64,000 nucleotides of DNA from Massospora cicadina (lineage: Eukaryota > Entomophthoromycota > Entomophthoromycetes > Entomophthorales > Entomophthoraceae): the NCBI GenBank assembly GCA_022478985.1, contig JAKSZP010015876.1, positions 1-64,000 of the forward strand, given 5' to 3'. Numbering within the stretch: the first letter of the stretch is position 1; each line of letters starts with the position of its first letter. The notes beneath the pieces were generated by a model, which worked only from the letters and a program-made list of their open reading frames with translations, did not search any database and was not told the origin of the DNA. This document shows positions 32,414 through 41,639 of the stretch, one piece after another. Position numbers and translations under genes: made by a program.

Positions 32414-32550
32414 AAAGTAAATGAGGTGGGTTGACCTTGGGACAAATATACCACACCAAGTTTTTTAGCCTGTGCTGGTTTTGAATCTGTTTTTAATCAA
32501 AACCCAACTCAGAGTGGAGCAGGAACCACTCCGCTATGCTACCACTCCTC
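32414..32550 (-). mobile_element. tRNA-derived SINE-A, copy 2
   Basis: A 137-bp body flanked by TAATTACACTATATAAA (32397-32413) and TAATCACACTATATAAA (32551-32567), 16 of 17 identical. The minus strand starts GAGGAGTGGTAGCATAGCGGAG (A box) and ends GGTCAACCCACCTCATTTA. The B-box region (GATTCAAAACCAG near 32490) is degenerate. Confidence 0.82.
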
Positions 32551-32567
32551 TAATCACACTATATAAA

Positions 32568-33516
32568 GAGCAAACAATATTGTTTAAATAATAGACCTAG
32601 GGAAATTTGGTCAATTTGGGCTTATGGTACTCCTTGGCCAAGTAGTAATGAGCTGGTATCTATGGAAATTGGCAATCCAACATAATTTTGTAAGGTTGAG
32701 GGGTCTCTAACACTTGCAAACTTAGGGCAAAGCATCCCCACTGTCTCAGTGCCAACCCCAAATTTTGCATAAAGGTTAAAAATTCTTATAGCTAGAAGGT
32801 TAATACTAAGATTAGTAAGCAATGGAATATCTAAAGGTAGCATAAAATTATAAAACTAGCATTAAAAATCTGATAAATCAAACATAGAAATAAAGAATAG
32901 TAAAATATGTATGCAACAAGGTAAAATCCTTATCTAGTAAGAAATATATTAATTGACTTAAGAAGTTTTACAAAATTATTTATCAAACATTAGGGGAGCT
33001 CATCATCTCTGATTTATTGCTAATTAAAGCCCATTATATAAATAAAGTTAAATATTTTACAATAACTACATTTTGAATGCAAATGGAGTGCAGCAAATAG
33101 ACCTAAATACCGCAAATTTAGATAATATTTGTAGATAAAAATTAAAACTTAAATTTTATCTAATAAGATTTGAATATATACAAATTTACAGCCAATAGAA
33201 CGTAAAATGCTAGCTAACAAATAATAAGATTAAATTAGCGGTTGAGATACTAAATAGAAAAGCGACCTCATCAAGTATATTTAAAATTTAACACTTGAGT
33301 TAATTTACATTTTTTATCAATTTCTTTAAAAAATTTAAGTACATGACTAAATTAGACAAGGATATATTACTTTGATTAGTCCTTAAATTAAGTATATATA
33401 ACATGTTATATGCTATAGAGCTAAAAAGATAGTATGCAAAATGTCATTTAAAATTTGCGGAATTATGGACTTATTTTGATAAGCTTTTAAATGAAGTCGA
33501 GTTCGTAAAGCTGGAT
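32568..33516. other. AT-rich intergenic sequence downstream of the cyclophilin gene
   Basis: Very AT-rich with no supported gene, repeat or RNA. The short minus-strand frame at 32622-32843 shows no motif. Confidence 0.4.
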
Positions 33517-34816
33517 TTATGTAAGAGAGCCACAAGAAATGATCGTTATTGGTAACAAAGGAGAATCCCCCTGAAGCGTTGGTACATCGGAGAGCTCTTG
33601 TAGTATCTCAAATCCTTTTGTGACTTCACCAAAAAGAACGTGCTTTCCATCAAGCTTGGAGAATCTTTTAGATTCTTCCTTCTGGGCACCATTAGCACTT
33701 GGAAGAGTAAAGAAAAATTGGGAAGAATTTGTATTTTTTCCAGAGTTGGCCATTCCAAGTTGACCTGGCTTGGTAAATCTGAGTGCTAAGCCACCCTTTT
33801 CGTCATTAAATTTCCCCCCAAAGATGGAATCACCACCACTACCATCCCCTTAAAAATTCAGTAAGTCTTTTTTTAGTACTAGATGGTAAAATTCAGTAAG
33901 TCTTCATGTCAACTTACCTCTTGTAAAATCACCCCCTTGTATTATAAACCCAGGTACTAGCCTGAAAAATCGACACATTAAATAATGCAAAGGTTTCTTT
34001 GTTAATTTAGAGACTCCCTTATCGCCCTTGCAGAGATGATAGAAATTTTGGCAAGTCTTTGGGCAAATCTCATCGAACAGTTTAATTTCCAATTTCCCGC
34101 CTGGTAGTGGTTTAGGCGGAATGAATTGAATAGTCCCTTTTTCGCTAAAATCTGGATAATTTGTAACCATCTCGTTTAACATATCAATCTTTTCTTGATC
34201 AAGCTGCTGATTCTCACAGCCTTCGATTATCCAACCTGCGTGTTGTGCGATAAATTTTTGCCCTAACTCATATGCTGCTACCTCTTTTTGATGCTGGCCT
34301 AAATTCCCCGATTGCAATTTCTAAGAAAACTTCCATCATTCTAAAAGCAAATATATTACAGGTTAGAATTACCAAAAATTAAGCAAAACACTAAGGAGAA
34401 ATAAAAATAAAGTGAGAAAAATCTTAGATCAAGGATAGAAGTTGAAAGCAGACGGAATAATAAAAAGCTCTTAGTTTGGTGTTAGCTTAGATAACAACAT
34501 AGATAATTAAACCCAATTAAAATCTAGTTATTTTAACATTTCAAGCATAAAACTTTCAAGCTACAGATGAAATCTAAAGCTGGATATTAAGAATAACCAA
34601 TCGCAGTAACAATATAATATCACATACAAAATAAATAAAACAAAGTTAACTGTTCGATAAGATGCAAAATAAAAAACACTCGCAAAATAATAAATGAAAT
34701 ATGACTTGGTTAACAATAAACTGTTTAATGAAAATAGAAATAATTAGTGAAAGGGGTATAAAATTTGGATACAAGTGAAGCTTTTAGAAAATAAATAAAA
34801 AAAGGTATAACTTACC
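33517..34816 (-). CDS. Cyclophilin-type peptidyl-prolyl cis-trans isomerase (spliced)
   Basis: Three exons are supported: one ending at 34816 (start not determined; reads [16 protein letters not shown]), 34320-33918, and 33848-33517. Introns are 34815-34321 (GTAAGT...TTAG, phase 0) and 33917-33849 (GTAAGT...TAAG, phase 1). The cyclophilin fold is clear: [48 protein letters not shown] and [14 protein letters not shown]. The Arg, Gln and Asn-x-x-x-Gln-Phe active-site elements are kept; the Trp that binds cyclosporin in CypA is replaced (KLDGKH). About 85 residues precede the domain. Cyclophilins isomerise prolyl bonds to help protein folding. The frame is intact, so this is the best candidate for an expressed host gene here. 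Confidence 0.9.
33870..33887 (-). mobile_element. Micro-insertion of Rp 3' end in a cyclophilin intron
   Basis: Eighteen bases, ACCATCTAGTACTAAAAA on the minus strand, lie between two exact 17-bp repeats AAAATTCAGTAAGTCTT (33853-33869 and 33888-33904). The inserted sequence matches the last bases of the Rp retroposon (ACCACTAGTGCTAAAAA). The event added 35 bases to the intron, which is now 69 nt and would have been 34 nt before. Confidence 0.75.
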
Positions 34817-35072
34817 TTATGGTAAAAAGCTAAAGAGCATTTACATGTCCTAGCCGGATATCTCAAAAACTTCTGTAATGTTTTATCTACTGTAATGCTG
34901 TGATATCATCTTTGTCTTATCATTTACTCATTTAAAAGAAGATAACTGAGATAGATTACTTGATTGGTTGGATTGGCCTATATTGAAACTGAGCAACAGC
35001 AACCTGATGGCTTATAGAAATAAATTTAATATTAATTTGAAGTCTGCATTTAGATAAAAGTGATTTAACACT

Positions 35073-35110
35073 TTCGTCGCTGTCACCCAATATGGGTGAC
35101 GGGCGACGAA
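35073..35110. promoter_or_regulatory. Strong inverted repeat about 260 bp upstream of the cyclophilin exons
   Basis: TTCGTCGC-t-GTCACCC, loop AATAT, GGGTGAC-gg-GCGACGAA: 15 base pairs in two perfect blocks. It is unusually GC-rich for its surroundings. It may be a two-sided protein-binding site or part of an old element; the sequence alone does not decide. Confidence 0.5.
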
Positions 35111-35450
35111 CACGAACATATTAACGAACAATTTGTGGGTTTAGGATCGCTAATAATAAATTCAAATGTAAAGTCTTAAATGAAATCAAAGGGCAAAAAA
35201 CTGCCTAAAACCACCATCGGAGCTAAGAAGGGATACGTAAGAAAATGGCGCGCAAAATGAAGTTCCTATCTATATAGGGAGAGGATACAAAATAAAAATA
35301 TTCAAATTATAATAAACTTTTTATCAGTTTATACTTATGATAATATAATCATATTATATTACAGTTTATTATGGTATTCATTAAAACAGTTCAAATACAT
35401 TTGTGGTGATTTTGGAAAATTAGGACAATCAATGTATACATATATATAAA
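35111..35450. other. AT-rich upstream region
   Basis: No gene recognised. It holds a small GC island 'atggcgcgc' near 35245 and long A/T tracts. Confidence 0.3.
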
Positions 35451-35454
35451 TCAT

Positions 35455-35815
35455 TTTATGTATGTATGTTTGTTTTATTTAAGGCAAGGAGACCAGGGGA
35501 CCCTTCTTGCCGATAGTATGCACGTTTGTATGTATGCATGTTGTATGTTTTATTCGAGGCAAGGTTTTCTCTTTTTTTCTTTTTTTTGCATGTATGTATG
35601 TATATTTATTCAAGACAAGGGATTTAAAAAAATTATTCGAGGTGGGTCAACCTTGGGACAAATATACCACACTGAGAAGTTTTCTAGCCAGTACAGGTTT
35701 CGAACTCAAAACCTGCACTAGGGGTGGAAGCAGTTTTACCCGCTAGGCTAACCACCCTTGTACGTATGTTTTATTCAAGATAAGGGGACCATGGGACCCT
35801 TATCGACATAAAAAT
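35455..35815. repeat. Diverged tandem units 'tgtatgttttattcaaggcaagg'
   Basis: Units near 35457, 35530, 35592 and 35760 share TGTATGT-TTTATT(C/T)AAG(G/A)(C/T)AAGG. Two of them extend into 'ggggacc..gggaccctt'. The third and fourth flank the SINE-A copy, so they may be both repeat units and its target duplication. Confidence 0.55.
35622..35759 (-). mobile_element. tRNA-derived SINE-A, copy 3 (best preserved)
   Basis: The minus strand starts AAGGGTGGTTAGCCTAGCGG (A box TAGCCTAGCGGG) and has a good B box, GAGTTCGAAACCTG, then a tail TGTCCCAAGGTTGACCCACC + TCGAATAAT. Imperfect 26-bp repeats flank it (35596-35621 and 35760-35786). An RNA polymerase III internal promoter is therefore plausible. 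Confidence 0.82.
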
Positions 35816-35992
35816 AAAAGGCAGGATAAAAAATGGAGCAAAATTGCTAAAAAAAACCCGATTTAACCTCTAGCATGCTAGACTAGGTTCCCCTAGCATA
35901 GCTGAGGAGGAAGGGGGGCGAATTGGGTGTTTGAGGGATCGCGCCAGAGCAGATAAAAATGGAGTAGGCGCATCACCTGAATGTGGTTCCTT

Positions 35993-36474
35993 GTATGTAT
36001 GTATGTATGTATGTATGTATGTATGTATGTATGTATGTATGTATGTATGTATGTATGTATGTATGTATGTATGTATGTATGTATGTATGTATGTATGTAT
36101 GTATGTATGTATGTATGTATGTATGTATGTATGTATGTATGTATGTATGTATGTATGTATGTATGTATGTATGTATGTATGTATGTATGTATGTATGTAT
36201 GTATGTATGTATGTATGTATGTATGTATGTATGTATGTATGTATGTATGTATGTATGTATGTATGTATGTATGTATGTATGTATGTATGTATGTATGTAT
36301 GTATGTATGTATGTATGTATGTATGTATGTATGTATGTATGTATGTATGTATGTATGTATGTATGTATGTATGTATGTATGTATGTATGTATGTATGTAT
36401 GTATGTATGTATGTATGTATGTATGTATGTATGTATGTATGTATGTATGTATGTATGTATGTATGTATGTATGT
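35993..36474. repeat. Perfect (GTAT)n microsatellite, about 120 units
   Basis: 482 bases of uninterrupted GTAT. It reads open in nearly every frame (Met-Tyr-Val-Cys or Thr-Tyr-Ile-His repeats), which is a consequence of the period and not evidence for a gene. It sits at the 5' side of an H2 Helitron-like copy; other H2 copies have only a short imperfect version at that place. Confidence 0.98.
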
Positions 36475-36820
36475 CGAAGACACATTATCTCTTGAAAGAA
36501 TAAACTAAAAATCACCAGATTAAGCACAAAAATTCTATAAATTTAGGGAATAGTCATAGGCTATTTTTCAAAAAAATTATACAAATTTATATAAAAGTTA
36601 TATTTAAGAATGAAAAATGATTTAGAGCTTTTACCTTATAGTAAAAAGCTTAAGTGCATGATATATGTCTTTCACCCACCAGGTAAATGTACCATTATTA
36701 TAGGTAATGACTAACTGATTGTTCATACTGTGCCAATGTTGTGCCTTTCTAGAAATTAATATAAATAATATCGATCGGTTGATTTAATTGGCCAATCTAT
36801 ACTAAATTTACTGATCACCA

Positions 36821-37745
36821 TCTACTTAATAAAGCACATTCACTGACTGACTGACTGATATCTGAAACCTTTGAGTCTGATAGGTTCAATCTATTTGGGT
36901 GAGTGGGTAAGAATTGGCAAATATTATCTAATAATTCACCAAATTGCTCACCTGAAGCTAATCGATTCTAATAAGTTTAATCTATTTGGGTGAGTTGGTG
37001 AGAATTGGCAAATAAGATCGTATCTGAACTTATCAAGCCTGATGGGTCCAATCTATTTGGGTGAGTGGGTGAGAATTGGCGAATATTATCTAATAATTCA
37101 CCAAATTGCTCACCTGAAACTCAACAAAAATCAGTATTAGAGTTTAAGTAGATTAAGTAGTTAGGATAATCAGCTCACCAGCCACGAGGGCAACAGCGAA
37201 GCTGTTATAGTCCAAGTGGCTTGAGAGTAGTGCTGGCACAGCCTATAGGCTACAATGTGAGCTTAGCATCTGATAAACTAAATACCGTAGCAAAGCACGG
37301 GTATCTGGATGTTAGGTTTATATATTTTAAAAACTTGCCTAATTTGGTTCACCTATTTAATAAAATACTTTTGGCAAGTTAAGTAGAAGGATTTAGTAGT
37401 GTGGAAGGTATGTCACGTACACGATGATTTAAATATATAGAGATGTTTTGGGTAGCAGTTTGGCATTATTTGATTGATTCGATAGGTTTATTTTGTTTGG
37501 CCGAGTGGTTGATGGCTTTTGGTCAAATTAATCGGACACAGTTTAGTTTAAGAGGTGATTAGTTATTGGTTGTTTTGATAAGTTCAGTTAGGTTTACCTG
37601 AGTGGTTGGTGAATTTTGGTTGATTCGATTAAGCAATTAGATTTGGCTGAGTGGTTTTGTTTATCTGTAATATAAAATCTATATTAATAAATTGAAAATC
37701 TTTAATTTTATAGACACCGTAGCGAAGCACGGGTAAATTGGCTAG
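36821..37745 (+). mobile_element. Non-autonomous Helitron-like element H1, copy 2
   Basis: Starts TCTACTTAATAAAGC after A36820 and ends TTGGCTAG before T37746, with the hairpin-forming ACCGTAGCGAAGCACGGGT just upstream of the end. It shares the body of copy 1, with about three 'aatctatttgggtgagt' units and an internal 3'-end-like sequence at 37283-37315. The flanks read GATCACCA|TCTACAATAATTC once the element is removed, and a nearby tandem unit (about 37767-37830) preserves the intact version ATCACCATCTACAATAATTC. Confidence 0.82.
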
Positions 37746-38362
37746 TCTACAATAATTCATTTTAAATCTAGTTGATTTAATTGGCCAATCTATAATAAAA
37801 TTACCAATCACCATCTACAATAATTCATTTTAAATCTATTAAATCTAGTCGATTTTATTGGTCAACCTATGCAAAAACAATCCACATCCATAATCATTTA
37901 AGCTCGTCAGGTATGATCTCATACTTTGAACTTACCCCCCAGCCATAGGACATATACCTTCAAAAAAGTACGAGATTCTAATGCCAATCGTATATTATTT
38001 CGGGTGAGCATTTTGGTTTTATTCGTTTATATTCGTTTAATTTGCTAGGTTTATAGGTTTTGATAAGCGGTTTGTAGTTTTTGGTTGATTTAAAAGTTCA
38101 AAAATCGGTTTTGGTTGAGTGGTGGTTGGTGTTTTTGGCTGATTTGATGGGCTCAATAGTTTCAGATAAGTGATTGATGGTTTGGTTAATTTAGCAGGCT
38201 TAAGTAACTTTGGCTAAATGGTTGGAGGTTAGAATATCCAATAGGTTTAACAATTTCTGGATTTATTGATAGCCATCTACCAATATAAAAATTAAAACAA
38301 TTGATTATAATCACCTGGTAAATTATAAACCCAAGCAAAGGTGGGGTTACTTGACTAGCTAG

Positions 38363-38650
38363 TTATATAAAACTAAACTACGAATTTTACCCAATCAAAT
38401 CATCTCCATAATAATAAATAAACCCGAGCAACACTGTGTTATCCACTAGTACTTACTAAATTAATGGTCAGATACTAGACCAATACTTACAGAAGTAAAT
38501 TGGGAGCTAAGGAAGCATCATCCTTTTTTGAAAAATTTAGGCATCGGAATTGGTCCTGTAGTTTTTAGAGTTATGTGCGAACAAATATAGAAAAAAAAAC
38601 AAAAAATATATACAAGTCGAATAAAGAACCCTTCTTTTTCAAAGTCGGTT
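38363..38650. other. Intergenic sequence before tRNA-Thr
   Basis: AT-rich, with nothing recognised apart from the expected T-run terminator (minus strand) at 38651-38656. Confidence 0.4.
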
Positions 38651-38656
38651 AAAAAA

Positions 38657-38729
38657 TGCCTCCTAGCGGAATCGAACCACTGACCTTCCCCTTACTAGGG
38701 GGACGCTCTGCCATCTGAGCCAAGAAGGC
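38657..38729 (-). tRNA. tRNA-Thr (anticodon AGT)
   Basis: On the minus strand: acceptor GCCTTCT/AGGAGGC, D arm GCTC-AGATGGCA-GAGC, anticodon stem TCCCC/GGGGA around loop CTAGTAA with anticodon AGT (threonine; the A would be read as inosine), T arm AGTGG-TTCGATT-CCGCT, discriminator A. There is no intron. Six T residues follow directly (38651-38656), a standard RNA polymerase III terminator. Confidence 0.96.
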
Positions 38730-38860
38730 TTGTATTTTTATTTTTTGTATAGACTTTTGTTTTATTAAATAAACCAGCTTTAAAAAAATTGAGTTATAGC
38801 TGCTTACAATATAATTCTTTATGATTTTATGAAACCCAAGATATAAATGACCTGAATGTC

Positions 38861-38879
38861 GGACCATCTAGTACTAAAA
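38861..38879 (+). mobile_element. Rp micro-insertion upstream of tRNA-Thr (plus orientation)
   Basis: The sequence GGACCATCTAGTACTAAAA lies between exact 16-bp repeats AAATGACCTGAATGTC (38845-38860 and 38880-38895). It consists of the Rp 3' terminus plus two extra bases. It sits about 130 bp upstream of the tRNA-Thr 5' end. Confidence 0.75.
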
Positions 38880-38903
38880 AAATGACCTGAATGTCACTTC
38901 TTT

Positions 38904-38917
38904 TTTTAGTACTAGAT
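38904..38917 (-). mobile_element. Rp micro-insertion upstream of tRNA-Thr (minus orientation)
   Basis: ATCTAGTACTAAAA on the minus strand, bracketed by exact 17-bp repeats CTGAATGTCACTTCTTT (38887-38903 and 38918-38934). Its left repeat overlaps the right repeat of the neighbouring micro-insertion, so the two events are stacked. Confidence 0.75.
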
Positions 38918-39195
38918 CTGAATGTCACTTCTTTATTCATATAATATAACGTAAATGAATGTTTAAAGGATAATCAGAGAGTTTTTATAAATTAAATTAC
39001 CTTTAGATTAAAACTGCTTAACATGATTGAGTATTTAGAGTCTCTTTATATTTTATGTGTTACTTAGTAATTATCTCTCCTGCTTATAACTTGAGATCTG
39101 ATTCTAGTAAAACAAGAAGAAACCAAGATATAATATAAGATGTAAAATGATCGTTATTACTCAGCTCTGATATAAAAAGTATTTATCTAAATTGA

Positions 39196-39300
39196 CATAT
39201 ATCATATTAAGCTGTTAACTGGGTGTAGGTGCACACATGTAACCACAAGCTTTTGGATGAGTATTAGATGTCTTAACAGGTTCAAAACCTGTTCTGGCTA
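39196..39300 (+). other. tRNA-like fragment, possible SINE head
   Basis: A region with a weak A-box-like sequence near 39210 (GTTAACTGGGTGTAGG) and a good T-arm-like hairpin ACAGG-TTCAAAA-CCTGT near 39278-39296. It does not complete a cloverleaf. It is probably the head of an old SINE. Confidence 0.3.
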
Positions 39301-39439
39301 AGACAAACATTGTTTCATCCAATCCTTCTTATTATTATTGAATTAAAGATATGAACTTAATAAAAAGTAAAATTTGGGTGATTGTCATGCAGTGTGGTTC
39401 CTACATTTGCTGAATATTTTAAAGAAATTATATCAAGCT

Positions 39440-39737
39440 GTTAATACCATTAGTTCAAAGATTATGGTAAAATACTGCTTCTCAAGTTTGATCCTGGTAG
39501 ATGAACTTTGGGTAGAGGCAATTTATAACTTTGTTGGTGTTGTGTACCAATGTCCTAAACTGAGATAGAAAATAGCAAGGCAGTCTATGGAGCTCCTGGC
39601 CTCTAAAAATATCTTACATAAAGGTTTATAATAATTTTGGCCTCATTTTCCATTGATAATAATTTTTTCTATAATCCCATTAGTCAGTGAGGTATTATCC
39701 TCAGGTTGGCTCATCTCAAATAGACAAAAAGGTTGTG
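39440..39737 (+). mobile_element. tRNA-derived SINE-B, copy 2
   Basis: It matches the SINE-B in E1 along its length: B box CAAGTTTGATCCTGG near 39485, then 'gaactttgggtag', 'caatgtcctaaactgagata' and a tail GGTTGGCTCATCTCAAATAG. Imperfect target-like repeats GAAATTATATCAAGCT and GAAATATATCTAAGCT flank it. It is older than the copy in E1. Confidence 0.7.
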
Positions 39738-40130
39738 GAAATATATCTAAGCTTAGCTTTTTTTGTTCAGATAAATTCATGTCTTACTTTGTGCTTATTA
39801 TATCATAGTATGCTTGAATTTTAGACCCAGTATGGGTGGAAGGTGAGTCACTAGGGTGTACAACTACTAGCCTGAAGGATGCAAGTTTTATCCTGCCATT
39901 TGCACATTGATCAGGGTGTCAGCTAAAGGTTCCTACTGGCAGTTGGTAGGTTTAACAACATAAACACCTAATCCATGATATAACCAGAAAAATTTAAGCC
40001 CCAATCAAGATATGAAAGAAGTTTGTTATAACTCTGTTCAGTTTTCAAATAAAGATCTTTTTCTTCATTTCATTTTCTGGTGATGTCTGTCCCCTGGTTA
40101 GCTTGCCTCAAACCTTAATATATACCATTT
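39738..40130. other. Unannotated sequence with a possible SINE scrap
   Basis: Near 39840-39905 'gagtcactagggtgtacaac' and 'gatgcaagttttatcctgcc' resemble worn A- and B-box regions. There is no supported gene. Confidence 0.25.
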
Positions 40131-40364
40131 TCCTTAAATTTCAACATTTTGCATTTCAATTTTAATATTTTAAAATTCAGTTTTAACATTTTGTATTTCA
40201 ACTAAACATTTTACTTTTCAATATCAATATAATTTTTGGCAATAGTTTTATTTTTCCTGCTGAAAAAGAGGTAATAATATTATTGTCTACTCTTTTTTTC
40301 TATAAAAATATTTACCTATTCTTTATTAAATTATAATATATAAAAAGAAAACACTGATGCTGAG

Positions 40365-40378
40365 ACCAACTAGTGCTA
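40365..40378 (+). mobile_element. Rp micro-insertion (about 14 bp)
   Basis: ACCAACTAGTGCTA plus part of an A-run lies between exact 17-bp repeats AAAACACTGATGCTGAG (40348-40364 and 40379-40395). This is the shortest insertion of this type in the window. Confidence 0.75.
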
Positions 40379-40639
40379 AAAACACTGATGCTGAGGAAAT
40401 TAATGATTCTATAACTATAACTAGATACAATACAATTACTAATGCTAAATGCCTTAGCCTTATTTTATCAGTTTATGAATAAGAAAAGACTACAAATGAA
40501 GCTGCTTATTTTTAGAAGTAAACTATAATACTGCAAGAACTATAACTTCTATTTATGAATCAAGTTATATTATATAAAATATATAAAGGTGGAAGTGAAA
40601 AAAGGGTGCTTAATCAAGCTCATACAGAAAATATTGAAG

Positions 40640-41200
40640 TTTGGTCACTTTTAATCCACAAATAACTTTGAAGGAGATCAAAGAAACATTGGAGGCAAAA
40701 GAAATTTTTTTAAAATAAATTTCAAGCATTAATAAATATATCCATGCATTACAACCTATAATAAAGTTATCCCATCAAGAATTAAATAGAGTAAATAATC
40801 CTAAAATGATTTTTTGAGAAAAGAGTATGCCCTTTAGTTTTTTTACACTTATATGATGATTATTTCAAAGCTATTTTTATTGGTGAATATTCATTTATTT
40901 TTATCTCAATCATAGCCAGGGAAGCTTAGAAGAGGAACACATGCCATTGTAACTGTTCCAACAATGAGGGGTAGGTTATTATCTTTAATTGCTAGTATGA
41001 CTATTATGCTTATGTTATTAAAAAACTATTGCTCATTCAACAGTTAATAGTGATATATTTTCTGATTATTTACATAACTTTGCTCTTACATATATAGTAA
41101 AAAACATCTGCATGGAATGTATCTTATATTAGACAACACTAGAATTTATAGAAGGCAAGATCTAGTGAGAAACACTTCATTACTTAATTTGAGTTTAAGT
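40640..41200 (+). pseudogene. DDE-type (Tc1/IS630) transposase remnant
   Basis: Frames broken by stops show a helix-turn-helix-like NPQITLKEIKETLEAKEIFL near 40655-40720, then RGTHAIVTVPTMRGRLLSLI near 40935-40995, which is the region before the second catalytic Asp in DDE_3 transposases, and near 41120-41165 a sequence resembling ILDNTRI, the Asp-Asn motif. It is dead as a gene. Confidence 0.6.
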
Positions 41201-41639
41201 TTTTATCTCCAAATTTATATAGCTATATCCAATTGAAAATATCTTTTTAAAGATAAAAATGGAGTTAGATCAAAGTTAATAAGTGGTGCAAGTAAATTGC
41301 TATTAGACTTAATTGTAGAGGAGAATGCCACTGTTTCAGCCACTGATAGTACAGAATATTTTAGATTTAGTCATAAAAATATTACATATTATGCAGCTGA
41401 TTTTCCCTATGCTCATCATTAAAAATGCTTTATAAATGTATTTCTTATAATTGATAGATTTAATATTTTTAAAATATTTTTTTACCAAAAATTATCATGT
41501 GATTGAAATAGAATATATTAAAATTGATTTATAGAATGTTGAAATTAAAATAAAAAAATGTTGAAATTGAAATGCAATTTGAAATCAAAATGCAAAATGT
41601 AGATAAAAGTATGGATTTGTCTTCCTGCCCCCAACCTCA

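Larger units (their letters stand above)
35988..38362 (+). mobile_element. Helitron-like element H2, copy c (split by H1 copy 2)
   Basis: The 5' part (36475-36580, 'acattatctcttgaaag' to 'gggaatagtcataggctat') matches H2 copies at 43195 and 47320. The 3' part (about 38030-38362) holds the repeated 'ttggttgagtggtggttggtg' motifs and ends AAACCCAAGCAAAGGTGGGG, a hairpin-forming sequence, then TTGACTAGCTAG before T, as in Helitron 3' ends. H1 copy 2 (36821-37745) interrupts it. The 5' edge near 35988 (TCCTTGTATG) is uncertain. No coding capacity is seen. Confidence 0.55.
40135..41605 (+). mobile_element. Tc1/IS630-type DNA transposon remnant
   Basis: Long imperfect inverted repeats made of AACATTTTGCATTTCAATTT-like units lie at about 40135-40250 and, inverted, at 41480-41605; both inner edges carry ATAATTTTTGG. 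Between them is a decayed plus-strand transposase. A third inverted unit at 43149-43175 leaves open that the right end was originally there. An Rp micro-insertion lies at 40365-40378. Confidence 0.6.

Noticed and set aside
35455..36474. CRISPR-like or regulatory array from the regular repeats
   Set aside because: Repeats are direct GTAT units and diverged tandem blocks without unique spacers; the window is eukaryotic.
35931..36508. Long open frames of repeating Met-Tyr-Val-Cys or Thr-Tyr-Ile-His residues on both strands
   Set aside because: They are a by-product of the (GTAT)n microsatellite, which has no stop in most frames; not a gene.
38649..38867. 72-codon frame on the minus strand
   Set aside because: It overlaps the complete tRNA-Thr gene; open by chance.
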